Of a stretch of DNA of 64,000 nt, positions 32,023 to 42,944 are shown piece after piece. The notes under the pieces are model-generated. The model was not told where the DNA came from. It saw nothing but the letters and a program-made list of their open reading frames with translations, and ran no database searches. The DNA is from Ligula intestinalis (Eukaryota > Platyhelminthes > Cestoda > Diphyllobothriidea > Diphyllobothriidae): positions 63,632,141-63,696,140 of the forward strand of contig JAYGXS010000004.1 in assembly GCA_036362985.1 (NCBI GenBank). The letters run 5' to 3'. The translations under genes and the position numbers were made by a program. Every line of letters starts with the position of its first letter. The stretch's first letter is position 1.

Positions 32023-32919
32023 ATAAAGGAACACCCTGTTTGCTCAAAACTGGTGGCCTTGCAATACATTTCAGGAAAGTCGAATATCACCTTGTCTTAA
32101 CCCTAACATAAAACTGAAGTTTTAACTTAATCTTAACTCCAGACCTACCCTTAATCTAAACCCCTACAGATAATCCGAAAACAAATACTAACCCTTTACA
32201 CAATCTTATTCGAAGCCAAACTGTCAAGCCAACAGCTTAATCGTCAACCTATTTTCTACCGCATTTTACGTAAAGTCACAGGTATTATAAACCATTCCTC
32301 TTCTCCCATCCAATTTAGGTAACCGCAAAAATTGCCTTTCCAAAATAATTCTTATTTCTGTTAGTTAGCAGCGCGGGTCTGTGCCACAATGAGCCCATTA
32401 GCTTTGCATTCAGTTCCGTTTAGGTGAGCCTAGCTGATTCACTTAATTGGCCTTAAATAGGTCCAAGTTTCCTTACTTGTAAGTTCTGGTAAACAGCAGT
32501 CGAGGCAATTTAAATGCTCCAGTTGCTAGAACATTGGGGTTTAATTCCTTAACATAAATGTCTTGTAGTGCTGCCTAAGTAACTATTTTCTCCGCCCAAC
32601 TATTCGAAGTAATCTGTGATTTAACATTTGCTTCTTGCTTGGCGAGTGTAAATGAATATTTAATTTTATTGGTAGTGACCAAAAAATAATAAACTAAAGA
32701 AATTTATATTTGTTTTAATCTACTTAATAGAATCAACTCCATCAAAATAACCTCCTGTTGCTCAAGCAATTACCTATTGAGGAAAATTCAACCTCATATT
32801 AACTAAATTTAACGAAACAATGAAAATTTGGGTTCCTAAAAAGTAAAAAGGTTACTTTTATACGTCAAAGGCTGACAGGACCTTTAAGGACAGTCCTGCC
32901 GATTCCTTTAACCCAAGTG

Positions 32920-33330
32920 TGCGAAGTTTGGCAGTCCCTTGCTGTCGTGAGTTTAAATCCCATAGAGACCGCCGAGTATCCAAAATTGCGCTAAATTATT
33001 TATTCAAATCTCCTGAAACCCCGAGTAAATCCCTGTAGCTAATATTTGCCCAGTGGATTGTAGACTGACTACTTAGGAATTCCTGATTGGATAGTCAGCC
33101 TACTGTTGCAGCATTGGCGAATTCCGCATCTTTTAGTGGGCTGAGCGGGAACTTGGTCAAAGTGTGATTAAATTGAGTGGAGCCTCATAGCTCAGGTGAT
33201 TAAAACGTTGACTGTACTAAGTCTTTCCATCTATGTCGTGGGTTCAAATAGCACCAAAGCCAAGGAGATTTTAACAATTGGATCAAATGAATTAGCCAAA
33301 TCCATCAAAAGTCCCCTATTAATCTAGCTG
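32920..33330 (+). mobile_element. SINE A, one full and one partial copy
   Basis: A partial head (GTCGTGAGTTTAAATCCCAT as B box) at 32945-32965 with its tail is followed by a full copy from about 33035: TACTTAGGAATTCCTGATTGG, TAGTCAGCCTACTG, AGTGGGCTGAGCGGG, head CATAGCTCAGGTGATTAAAACG and GTGGGTTCAAATAGCAC, ending AATTGGATCAAATGAATTAG. Confidence 0.6.
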
Positions 33331-35344
33331 TAGGCTAAAGATTGAAGTAAAAACAAGCCCCGGTAAGAAAACCTTTCAAATAAATTCGCTCCTCCGCACC
33401 TGAACCTTATTCCACACTCCAATGGCTAGTCCTAATTCTGTACGGCTAGCTCTCTTACCTGTATAAGCTCCGTTTTCACGTTAATTTTCCTAACCTTTAA
33501 CATCCAAATGTGACTGGATTTACTTCTAATCATTCCCTCCTCTCGCAATGATTGTGAAAAAGATGACTGCTACCCAAGCGTTTAAGTAGGCAGTCATTGG
33601 ACGATGTCTTATCAAGATATAGTACGGGCAGTGATGTGCTCCTCGTTCCAAGTCGACAGACTGATTGAGTGCTTTTTGATCTTTATTTTCGTAGGGGGGT
33701 GAGTGGGACGATTTAAGAGACAGAGCCCACGTTTTCTTTTGGCAGACAGTATAAAATGAAAATGAGCATTCAGCTGAAACCAACCCTCCACGTGCGTATG
33801 TTAAAAAGTACACGAGGATTCTAATATGTAAACAGGGTGCGTTTTATTCTAAAAAAAACAGTTCAAGTAAGCTAGGAGGACGAAAGTATGTAGGTTTGTT
33901 CAGTTCCGTTATTCTGAAGATTAAGTGAAGGCGAAAGCCCTGCGAATAATATGGTGTTTCTAAAGATTTTACTCTACTGCAATAAAAAGACAGAGTGGTT
34001 GGGTGGACTGAGAAAATTTACAATTGGTTTGAAAGTCTGCGAACAGGAGGGAAAATCTAGAGCTCTCTTAAAAAGTGTTTCAACTCCAATTCTTGAAGAA
34101 ATCAACACAGCCAAACGTGACTGACAGGAACGGAGATGCTTTCCAGGCATGAACTTGACCAGTTACTAGCAATAATTCTCCGAGACTTTGGATTCGCGAA
34201 TGCAAAAGTGCTCGAAAATTTTCGCAGCTCAAAAAATTATTGAATCTCAGCAGAATCCATGCAGAACTGAGAATACGAAGTGAAACTAAAATACAATGGT
34301 AGATCAGAGAGTTCGTGCATTTTCTTGGTTGGAAATAGCACGCACTGTTTAAACTATTCCGCGGAGTGAAGCTTGGGAGACTAATTTACTGACTTGGAAC
34401 TTTGAAATACTTAAAATTCTAAGGACACGATGTAGCAATACTGAACACGAATAAGGTTTTTTTACTTTGCAAACAATGTTGCTCATCATTTTATTTCGGT
34501 ACTCGCTACCGGTCTTTCGTGTACTTTCCATTTACGTCCAGTCCTTAATCTGCTGTGAATACTTTTATCAATAAAAGGTCTCTCTTCCCGGAAAACTAAT
34601 GAAGACTGCCAAGCACCCTACCAGGACTCAGCACGAATCCCCGTAGAGTGCGCATTCAAGCGTTTCGTAGCAGCCGCTGATTGAGTACGGTTCAGTACTT
34701 GGGGACGTTCTCTGTCTACAATGGTCCTTTGGCTGCCGTAAAGCCAACTTGTAGACTGTCTAAATTCTCAATAGTGGTACACAAAAGGAAAAACTGGGGT
34801 CTTGTCTATGCCCCAGTTCAGTGAAAAGATCGACACGCCAGTCGGCAGAAAGTCAACGTGCTGTTTGCTCTTGAAGGACAGGTTTGGGTGGTTGTTGAAG
34901 CTTTCAATGAAAAAATATGGTCCTTGGCTAAAAAATATGACGGCTGTAGAAACATTATTATTCAACGCACGCAGATACCCAGAAAGGAAAAAAGTTAGTT
35001 TGTTCTAAAGAAGTTGACGGTCATACTTTCCAGCGACTGAGAGATCTACTCAAACCGAACGTTTGAAAAATTTGCGTCTATGGTTGATTGACGTTCTGCT
35101 GTGTCGCTGGTGATGAGAGGATTCGAAGGATGTTATTAATGCTTTTTTGCTTCTACAAGGCCTGACTTTTCGTGCCCATAGAAATAATTCAGTGGAAAGA
35201 TGAAAAACAGTAAAAATACATATTTTGTAGTTTTATCTGGTAGTCTAATCGGGATTCAGTAGGTAATGAGTACTTTGAACATGTCGCTTGGCAGAGTTAA
35301 TCCCTATGTAGATCTATAAATGGAGTGGAACTGATAAATCAAGT
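33331..35344. other. No gene seen
   Basis: Two kilobases with no repeat match or frame that I can support. The minus frame at 33526-33813 (95 codons) has no recognisable domain. Confidence 0.3.
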
Positions 35345-36005
35345 GAGACCGGAATGGCCATTTCTGGCTTATAAGTCGTAATCGGCCAGTCATACCCAAT
35401 CTCAGATATGGATCACCCAAGATTCGAATCCACGACCATTTGGTCATCAAAAGTAACACTCCACCATTGAGTTACGAATCAGTGCGGTTGCGATCAAGTT
35501 ATGAGCATGTTCGCTAGCCAGCTCGGTAGCGCAATATAATACATTCATATATTAATGGTAGGGGGCTCATCAATGTTTTTAAGGAACTTTAGATGAGGTG
35601 TTGTGCCCCGGAGCATACTATAAAACCTTCACAGGTCGTCGCATAGCGATTTTTAGGATATAATAAAGTGAAACCGACAACGATAAGGGAAACCGAAATA
35701 GAATTTCTGGCTGCTACGTCATCAGTTGTGGAGCATCCGAAATTCGAACCCGATACTTTGGTCATGGAACACAACACTCTACAATTGGACCACGGGCTCG
35801 TTGCTTTTTTTGCTTGCAATCGGGAATATGTTGAATGGTAAGGGGCTCCTCAATCTGATTAAGAAAACTCTTATGTGCCGTTGTGCCCTGGAGCTCATAA
35901 AAGAGCCCTCACAGGAAGTCACATAGCGAGTTGTAAGATAGGAGTTCGGAATGTCGGGCAAATAAACAACTGATCCCGAAGAATGCTTCTCCGTCTTCTA
36001 TTCAA
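35345..36005 (-). repeat. Tandem duplication of a SINE B unit
   Basis: Two adjacent units: (SINE B head plus ribozyme region 35345-35495, then GGTAGGGGGCTCATCAATG, TGTTGTGCCCCGGAGCATAC and TCACAGGTCGTCGCATAGCG) and (SINE B 35690-35805, then GGTAAGGGGCTCCTCAATC, CGTTGTGCCCTGGAGCTCAT and TCACAGGAAGTCACATAGCG). The second ends in a decayed Penelope-type tail (AATGTCGGGCAAATAAAC). Both hammerheads are decayed: CCGATTA core in the first; CTGATGA is kept but stem II is broken in the second. Confidence 0.55.
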
Positions 36006-36049
36006 TTCCATGGGCGTCGCACATATATGTGCAAAAGTACATTACCGAC

Positions 36050-36215
36050 AAAGAAAAGGGAAACAAACATGGTCGTTTTCGGCTTATTAGCTATCGTCAG
36101 CTAGTCTGATCCAACCCAAGTGTAGCAACAGAAACTGGCGCCTACTGGAGTTTAGAACCCGTGGCCTTGTTAGTTTGAAGTCAAACGCTCTGTCTGTCTG
36201 CCACTATATACATAT
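36050..36215 (-). mobile_element. SINE B
   Basis: Minus strand: a decayed head, GGATCAGACTAG, core CTGACGA, a TAGCTAATAAGCC hairpin and GAAAACGAC. Core bases survive but stem III (normally ATGGCCAT) and the stem I partner are gone, so no fold is expected. Confidence 0.55.
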
Positions 36216-36416
36216 ATATACTGAGGCCAGTTTGGTTATGAGGGGTGCCAGCCTACTTACTTTGGACTGAACTAGGAAGATATTTTGTACGTTGGAAAGG
36301 TAACGGGGCTACCTACTGGTCACAAGCTTACTTACTTGGTTCGTTTTAACTGCGCGAGCCCCTGGGTTTAATTAATCGATCGAAACTGAGAGCCTGCTGT
36401 TCCTGGGCATGGTGTG

Positions 36417-38175
36417 ATACAGTACGGCTCAGAATTAGCACAATGTGCTAACATTGCGAAAGATTGATACTCGCTCGCTTATCGGCATTGAGTAAGGTTG
36501 TAATAAGGTTGTAGCCTATTCTCAAGTCAGTTCACTTACGATATGATGCCAGCTTTTTAATGAGCTTTTTTCTGACCACTAACAAAATGATGCACTGAAG
36601 AAAGTGACTAATTAAGTAGTATGCATTTTTTCTGATTGAGTATGACTGCCTTGATAAATTTGAATATATTTTATGTAAAAATGCACGAAGGTTTTATTCC
36701 TTATACTCGCTTGATAGCAATTTGCGCCCTCTTTGAATTTTATACTTAAAGAAAGGACATCCTTTCATTTTATAAAAATTTATGATTGTGAGATTTTTTA
36801 CGCGCATGAGCTGGTCGTTAACAACACATCGTATCTGTCAAGGTATTAACGCTGCCAATAATGTATGCATCATGATCAGCATCTGTTGCAACATTTATCA
36901 GAATTATGCGATTGCTTCCTTGGACCAGAGACAAATACTATATTTTCTTAAAAAGGATGTATACAAAGCACACTTTGTAAACTTTGAATTTAGTTGAAGC
37001 AGTCGGTAGGTTTCAAAATTATTCGACACTTCAGAAACTATTTTTAAACCAAAGGATACCCCTCCTTTAAGTACAAAATTTAAAACAAGCATAATTTGCT
37101 ACAAAACGAGTACAAAAAAATTTTTTTTCTATATGTTTTCGATAAAGCATATTTAAATTTATATAGGCCATCAAAATCCATGATTAAAATGCAAAATACA
37201 GCAGATTTCCTATCTCCTGAAACGTCACCCGGAATTCTGAAATGCGTTTTCGATTAAAACATATAAATGACGTATGATTTTTAAATATGACCATGTAAAG
37301 CCCAATTTCAAAACATTTTGGTCACATCTGGATGTCGGCTTTTTATCGAACTTCTTTCTGACGGCTGAGTAAAAGTATGAATTATAAAAAGTAGCTACTT
37401 AAGTAGTACGCCTTCTTGTCATTGATCTGACTGCCTTTATATATTCAAATATATTTTTTGGAAAGCATGCAGAAAAAAAATTATTTCCTGTTCTCGTTTG
37501 GTAGAAAATTACGCCTTCTTTCAATGTTATACTTAAAGGAAGGGTGTATCTTGTTTATTAAAAAGTTTCTAAATTGCCGAATAATTTAGAAACCTACTGA
37601 CTGCTACATTGAAAATCAATATTTACAAACTGTGCACTGTGTTCATCCTGTTTAACGAAAAGATCGTTTTCGCCTACAGTTTGAGGAAGATCTCACATAG
37701 CCCTCATTAAATGTTGCAATATATATGGAGCGTGCTTTAAGAAATTTACGAATACGGTGTTCTCTGAATGAACACCTGTAAATTGTAAAAAAGCCCACAG
37801 TAAGAAATATTTTTAAAACCGAAGCATGCACTTCCTTTAAGCATAAACTTTAAAGAAGGCGTAATTTTCTACCAAAGGAGTACAAAAAATATTTTTTTCG
37901 TACATTTTTCCAATAATATATTTTAATTGATACAGACCATCAAAATCCATGATAAAAATGCATGATATTTAAATTGCCATTTTTTGCAGTAAATGCCTTA
38001 CGTTAGCCGCCAGAACGAAGCTCATTAAAAGGGCAGCATTCCATCGGGACTGGACCGACTTGAGAATAAGCTGCATGATAATCAGCATTAAAACCTTACT
38101 TAATGCCGATTAGCAAGTGAGCATCAATCCTTCGCAAGTGTTGACATGTTGCACGAATTCTGAGCCGTACTGTAT
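36417..38175. mobile_element. Complete palindromic element P, 1759 bp
   Basis: The termini ATACAGTACGGCTCAGAATT and AATTCTGAGCCGTACTGTAT are exact inverted repeats, flanked by the 5-bp direct repeat GTGTG (36412-36416, 38176-38180). Inside are the P blocks twice, in mirror order: GATTGATACTCGCTCGCTTATCG/TAGCAAGTGAGCATCAATCC, GAGCTTTTTTCTGACC/GCCGCCAGAACGAAGCTC and the ATTTGACTGCCTT.AT arms. It appears to be one P nested in or joined to another, giving a four-arm structure. There is no transposase frame, so it is non-autonomous; the superfamily is unknown. Confidence 0.65.
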
Positions 38176-38284
38176 GTGTGGCAGCGCGCATAGTGGCGGC
38201 TCTGACCATGTCAGCCGCTTGCGCTCCCTTGCCCCAATTTTCTTGACTTGATCATCATACCGGGTCCAGGCGGGGGGCAGGGCA

Positions 38285-38400
38285 CGTCTCCTGTTACCAT
38301 AATCTAATTTAAGCGCAAATCATCGTCCCTCCGCCACCGTACTGTGGTAGGTACAGTAGTCCTCGACAAAATCGGCAGTCAAATTGTCATGCAGTGCGCA
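38285..38400 (-). repeat. Dispersed repeat F
   Basis: CAGGGCACGTCTCCTG, TAATTTAAGCGC, AAATCATCGTCCCTCCGCC and TCGACAAAATCGGCAGTCAAA match F; the last block is its minus-sense head. Confidence 0.45.
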
Positions 38401-39149
38401 AACAAAATAGCCCGAAAATGTATGAGTTGATTGTGTGTGACGGAAAGATCAGCACATTGATTGTGGTGCGCATCGATAGGTAGATCCCTGCTGGCCAACT
38501 CGAGCGTACTCTGGTCAGCCAAACCCCATTCGGCACAATCAAATCAGCCTTTTAAGCACGCCAAAACATTTTGATTCGATGAAGGGCTGACGGACTGAAG
38601 TCCACGGAACTGTAACTTTTAAAAAACCATCCTATCTGCGATTGCTGACCAACTAGAGTAGGTTCGATTCCAAAAATGACCGCCTTGAGGTTGAATCTAG
38701 ATGGGACAACTTTGGCCCCAAACGGTAAGCTAAATGGTTAAAACGTGCTTGGATGAATGCCCGTATATAAGTCGAATAGGCCACTATTTACCGAGCGCTA
38801 GGGGAAATAAACAGTACTGGTTAGCTGGCGTTTAAAGTTACTTGAGGAAATTCGCATTTTTGGAACAAAACTAGAGACCTACCGAAGGGAAATTTTAACT
38901 GACACGTTTGCCGCGTAAGTAAGTCGTGTCAATTCGAGTTCAGGTGTCATAGCACTCGAGCCACGAACCTGCAAGTCCTGATTTAGTCAGAGGATACAAA
39001 TGTAGACATAAGAAAATTTTCCGCATTCGAAAGTGACGCCCCGAAAAAACCGAAGAATGGCAGAGATTTCATTGTCGTACCCCACAGACAAGGAATGCCA
39101 ATACAAGCGATTATGCGAATCACAGGAAGTAATTGAGAAGCAGAAGACT
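38401..39149. other. No gene seen
   Basis: No supported exon. The stretch is bounded on the right by the Penelope-like pair. Confidence 0.3.
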
Positions 39150-39648
39150 CGATTGTTGGGACAATACTTTCATTTGCATGACGTTTCGACATCCGTCGCG
39201 GATTCATCCTCAGAGACATTAGCCGAAAACAGTAGCAGAAACGGGTAATGCATGCACAGGAGTTTGCAGTATTTATGGGATACATCCATGACTGCCAACA
39301 TACAGCGACAATTAACGCTATTTGCCTTTTTGCGCGTGGATTTTTTGTTGGACAGCATGCGGGCTCTGACCTGTTGAACGTTCATCACGCGTGGACTGCA
39401 GCGTGATAATTGCCCGGCCACCTGGCCCTCTGGCGCTTGCGTAAGGTTACGTGATGGCCTGCCCGTTGCCCAAGTGGCGATTTATTTTGGCCAGATTAAG
39501 TTTCAGCACCGAATATGGATTGGGCAAATAGTTGCACTTGTTTATGGATTGGGAGCCCGTGAACCGCGACTCAAGTAATTCTCAGCTCACTCGGCGTAAT
39601 AAAATTTGAATGGGTGGCCAGGTCTCGTCAAATGCGCCGCAACTGCAA
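39150..39648 (-). mobile_element. Penelope-like 3' end, minus member; broken endonuclease
   Basis: Minus strand: relics of the endonuclease (FKFYYAE, then LSRGSRAPNP, frame-broken with several stops), a 3' untranslated part, then CTGAGGATGAATCCGCGAC, GGATGTCGAAACGTCATG and CCAACAATCGAGTC. The hammerhead at 39175-39218 has CTGAGGA in place of CTGATGA and a lost stem I, so it is dead. Confidence 0.65.
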
Positions 39649-39780
39649 ACCCCTGTGCATCTATTACCCATTTCTGCTACAGTTTTCTGGTAAGTTCTCT
39701 GATGATGAATCCACGACGGGTATCGAAACGTCAGACGAATGAAATGTCCAGAATAAACAAAGAAGTTGCTCACGTCCAGC
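39649..39780 (+). mobile_element. Penelope-like 3' end, plus member, hammerhead
   Basis: Starts at CTGCAAACCCCTGTGCATC in the 3' untranslated part, then the ribozyme at 39694-39737: CTGATGA (39699-39705), GAA (39725-39727), ACGT (39728-39731), C17 (39732). The core is intact, but stem I has only three pairs and stem II AATCC..GGGT is weak. The usual CCCAGCGATCGAATC tail is replaced. Confidence 0.6.
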
Positions 39781-40154
39781 CCACTAAAAGGAAATTCAAC
39801 TAGCAGACTGGCGGTAAAATGGTTGCTGCGGAATTTCACATTTCTAACAAAGATTGAGACACAACATGCACGCTACAGAGTGCGCGGAGATTTCTAAAGC
39901 GGTTAATTTGTGCTAATAAATAATTATATCTCAAACATCTTTATTCCTATTTCATTTAAAAAAGCGATTGCGAAAATCAAATTACTTTTGTAAAACGGAT
40001 GCAATGAAGCGAGGAGTCAATTGGACACGTCCAAATCCTTCCTTTTCTGAACTTATGTCTGAAGGCGTACTTTTCTTTTGAGGTAACCGTCTACGCGTAA
40101 CAAATGTGCATAAATTCACCAATTTTAAGACTAACAACCGAGTTAGGTGAATAA

Positions 40155-40330
40155 AATCGATCCAAGCGTTATTAAATTTACGTCCAACTGTGAGTCTCGT
40201 ATCTCAGTGGTCGAGCGTTGGCTGCGTAAAAGCCTCCCCTGCCGTGTGTGTTTGACGCTCACCACGGTCGCAAATTTTTTTACAAGTGGGTCAATGGAAT
40301 CATAGAAATCTGTCACACCCCCTTATCAAC
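40155..40330 (+). mobile_element. SINE A head and tail
   Basis: GAGTCTCGTATCTCAGTGGTCGAGCG region as A box, TTGGCTGCGTAAAAGCC anticodon-like hairpin, TGTGTTTGACGCTCAC as a decayed B box and GTGGGTCAATGGAATC. The 5' body is cut short. Confidence 0.6.
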
Positions 40331-40494
40331 TAACAACTTACACAGTGGTTGGTGCCAGTGGTCTTCCCACACCGTAGACTGCAGGTTTCCGCTCGAAATA
40401 TGGATGGAAATTTCGTTACATTCGCATGGGACCTGGTAATTACATTCAAAATCCTATCAACTGCATATTTTCTGACCTCTGTCTTATGACAAAG

Positions 40495-40653
40495 GAGGTG
40501 GAGGATCCAAAAGGCCACAGGACCTTCACTGATGTCCTTGTATCCGACATAGATTGTAGTGACCTAAAAACTAAAGTGCTCAGTGAAGCGAGAAGTAATA
40601 CGGACGTACTGAGCCTTACCAGCAACCAGCCAATCAGGTGCGAACCCAGTAAG
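40495..40653 (+). CDS. Possible internal exon (53 codons)
   Basis: The segment follows a pyrimidine-rich stretch ending TATGACAAAG and stops at CCAGTAAG|GTGAGAGT, a near-consensus splice donor. It is 159 bases long and open without stops, with phase 0 at both ends: EVEDPKGHRTFTDVLVSDID, then CSDLKTKVLSEARSNTD, then VLSLTSNQPIRCEPSK. The composition looks protein-like and no repeat match overlaps it. The family is not recognised. The acceptor is the weaker end, and no neighbouring exon was found, as expected if introns are long. It could be chance. Confidence 0.35.
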
Positions 40654-40844
40654 GTGAGAGTACCTTGCTGGCTTATTTTAAGGCTAGGCAGTGCACTTGG
40701 CAAAAAACGGTGCCGAAAGCCAATTCGTTATACGGGGCTTAGAAGCAAAGGCTATCCATGGACACCTCTATTGGCAACCTTGATAATCGGTGCAAGTTCC
40801 AATGTCCATTACAGCACGCGCCAGGATTAATGCAACTGGCCGAC

Positions 40845-41487
40845 ACATGCGAAAGATTGACATTCTCGCTAATCGGCATTTACTCAGGTTGTGACACTGA
40901 TTATCTTTTAGCCTATTCTGAAGTTATTTCACTCAGGACAAGATGTGGGCTTTTTAACGAGCTTCTTTTTGACCACTAGCAAAACGTATGTACTGTAACT
41001 AGTAACTACTTAAGTAGTTGGCGTATTTATCATTTATTTGACTGCGTTTATAAATTTATATATTTTATGGAAAGCGATAACGAAAAATTATTCATTGTAC
41101 TCGTTTGGTAGAAAATTACGCCTTCTTGAAACTTTATACTGAAAGAAAAGGTATCCTTCAGTTTTAGAAACATGTCTAATTATGAGCTTTTTTACGATTG
41201 TGAGATGTTCATTCATAATAAATCGTATCCGTCAATTTATTAATGCTGCCTACAGTGTATAAAGCATGCTCCATATCTATTGCAACATTTTGTGAGAACT
41301 ATGTGACATCTTCCTCACACTGTAAGTGAAAACGTACTTTTTTTAAGCAGGATGCACACAGTGTGCCGTTTGTAAACCTTGAATTCGAGTGCAGCTGTCA
41401 GTAGGCTTCAAAATCATTTGGAAAGTTAGAAACATGTCGACATTTTGCACGAATTCTGGCGCGTACTCTATGTTTGGTGGACACGCC
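40845..41487. mobile_element. Palindromic element P, right arm deleted
   Basis: The left end TGCGAAAGATTGACATTCTCG, GCTTTTTAACGAGCTTC and the arm with GTACTCGTTTGGTAGAAAATTACG are intact, as is the centre (AAAGCATGCTCCATATC). After GAAACATGTCGACATTTTGC it jumps to the right terminus ACGAATTCTGGCGCGTACTC. Most of the right arm is lost by internal deletion. Confidence 0.6.
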
Positions 41488-42141
41488 CGTACATCAAAAA
41501 TGCATTAAAAGCCATCAACGGCTTTCTCAGATCCCTTGGATTTTGGTTGACTGACAGGCCGGAGAGCACTAGTTAGGCGCTATGTTATGAGATCGGGAGT
41601 CCTATCTAGACAGGAAACTTAATGAATCGTTGCAAGCAAAAAAAGGTGTGGTCGGGGCTACTGAAAGGCTGCTATGGACGCGGGTGACCGAGCTCACAGC
41701 AAAAATGAGGTAAAATGTCACCGAGACTCAGGTTGCGACTCGTTCAGCGAAATCCGGTCAAACTGTTAAGTGAACTGGGGCCAAATCACTCATTGGGGAT
41801 AAAAACGCGTTAGCTGCTAATTACTTGAGTGATCGGTCTTCGGTCCCCAGCCTATCCCTAACCAAAATGATCATCTCAGGTCGTAGTTAAAACTGAAAGT
41901 TTGCCTTGGCCGAGTACTTGGCCACTGGGGGAGCCCATGAACAAACACGGCCTTTAGCCTTAGTATCGTTGAGTCAATTGACTGTGAACTTATGATGGCA
42001 GTATTAAACACGAGTGGTACTATCACGTTTGAACTAACGATCCAGAGGCTGGCGATCAGCAGTTGCTGCACCTATCACGGCAGTTGACGACGAATACAGG
42101 GGCTATTTACTTTGACAGAGGCGTGAGACCCTATATCCTAT
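41488..42141. other. No gene seen
   Basis: No supported exon or repeat match. Confidence 0.3.
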
Positions 42142-42149
42142 AAATAATG

Positions 42150-42722
42150 GGCAACAGTAGCTTATGTAGTCCCCCGCATTAATCCCTACTCCCAGCACGT
42201 TGTCCTACAAAAACGATTTTTATAGGGTTTTGTGGGTGGGGAATTAGAACATGCAGTAAAACATACTTTAGTAACTACAATATGCATATATATTTTATTG
42301 TATATAGAAGTTTTGTTGATTTGTATCTGCAGATTTTCCACATTTGTATTATCGTTTAAGGTTTTGCAGAAAAACCCGATTATCAAATTGCAGGTTTCTT
42401 GAAATACCCGAAATATAAAAAGGGTGGTAAAGAGGTCGTCTACTTCAACTTACCTGAGGTCCAACTTACCGTCCTGGCGTTAGATTTGTATAGCCCGCGG
42501 CGCGAAGCTTCGCGTACACCTTGAAATTACATGCGGAACAACCTGCTCCCAGCGGTCGAGGAAACAACTTCGACTACATTTTTCACTTTAAACTTTTTTC
42601 TAAAAATGTCCTTTTGTGCTTATCCTATTTCCTCACCCCCCAAACTCTATAAACCCCATTTTCGTAGGAAAAAATGCTGGTACTAGTGGTATACGAGGGG
42701 GAGTACCTAAGCTACTTTCGCC
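42150..42722 (-). mobile_element. 573-bp MITE M2 with perfect target duplication
   Basis: Begins GGCAACAGTAGCTTATGTAG and ends AAGCTACTTTCGCC, flanked on both sides by exactly AAATAATG (42142-42149, 42723-42730). Inner order is the reverse of M1, including the CGCGGCGCGAAGCTTCGCG hairpin. It is the clearest evidence for the 8-bp duplication of this family. Confidence 0.85.
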
Positions 42723-42739
42723 AAATAATGCAAACTTCA

Positions 42740-42840
42740 ACTGTCCTCTGCACGTTTCTGCTGTCTTCAATATTAACGGCTTAGAGTGAAAGTTGAAAAC
42801 GTCAGGCAAATGAAAGTTTTACTTCAGACTTCTTGGCTGT
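42740..42840 (+). repeat. Decayed Penelope-type 3' tail
   Basis: Only GTTGAAAACGTCAGGCAAATG, then AAAGTTTTACTTC, survives, directly right of the MITE. The core and tail are not recognisable. Confidence 0.35.
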
Positions 42841-42944
42841 CCCATCTCAGACCTCCTGGAGCTCGTTTTTCCGTTTGCGTTGAAAAAATCTCAGTGACAG
42901 TAGCCCCCGGTGCAAATATCACCCATTTTCTACTTCATATGATT

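Larger units (their letters stand above)
31685..32290 (+). repeat. Repeat G interrupted by an insertion
   Basis: ACCGAAATACCTACTGAAC and TGGCTGTGAACATGCTAAGG match 30722-30765; after the insertion (about 31810-32022) the repeat resumes with GGAACACCCTGTTTGCTC, GTGGCCTTGCAATACATTTC and CTTAACCCTAAC variants. Confidence 0.55.
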
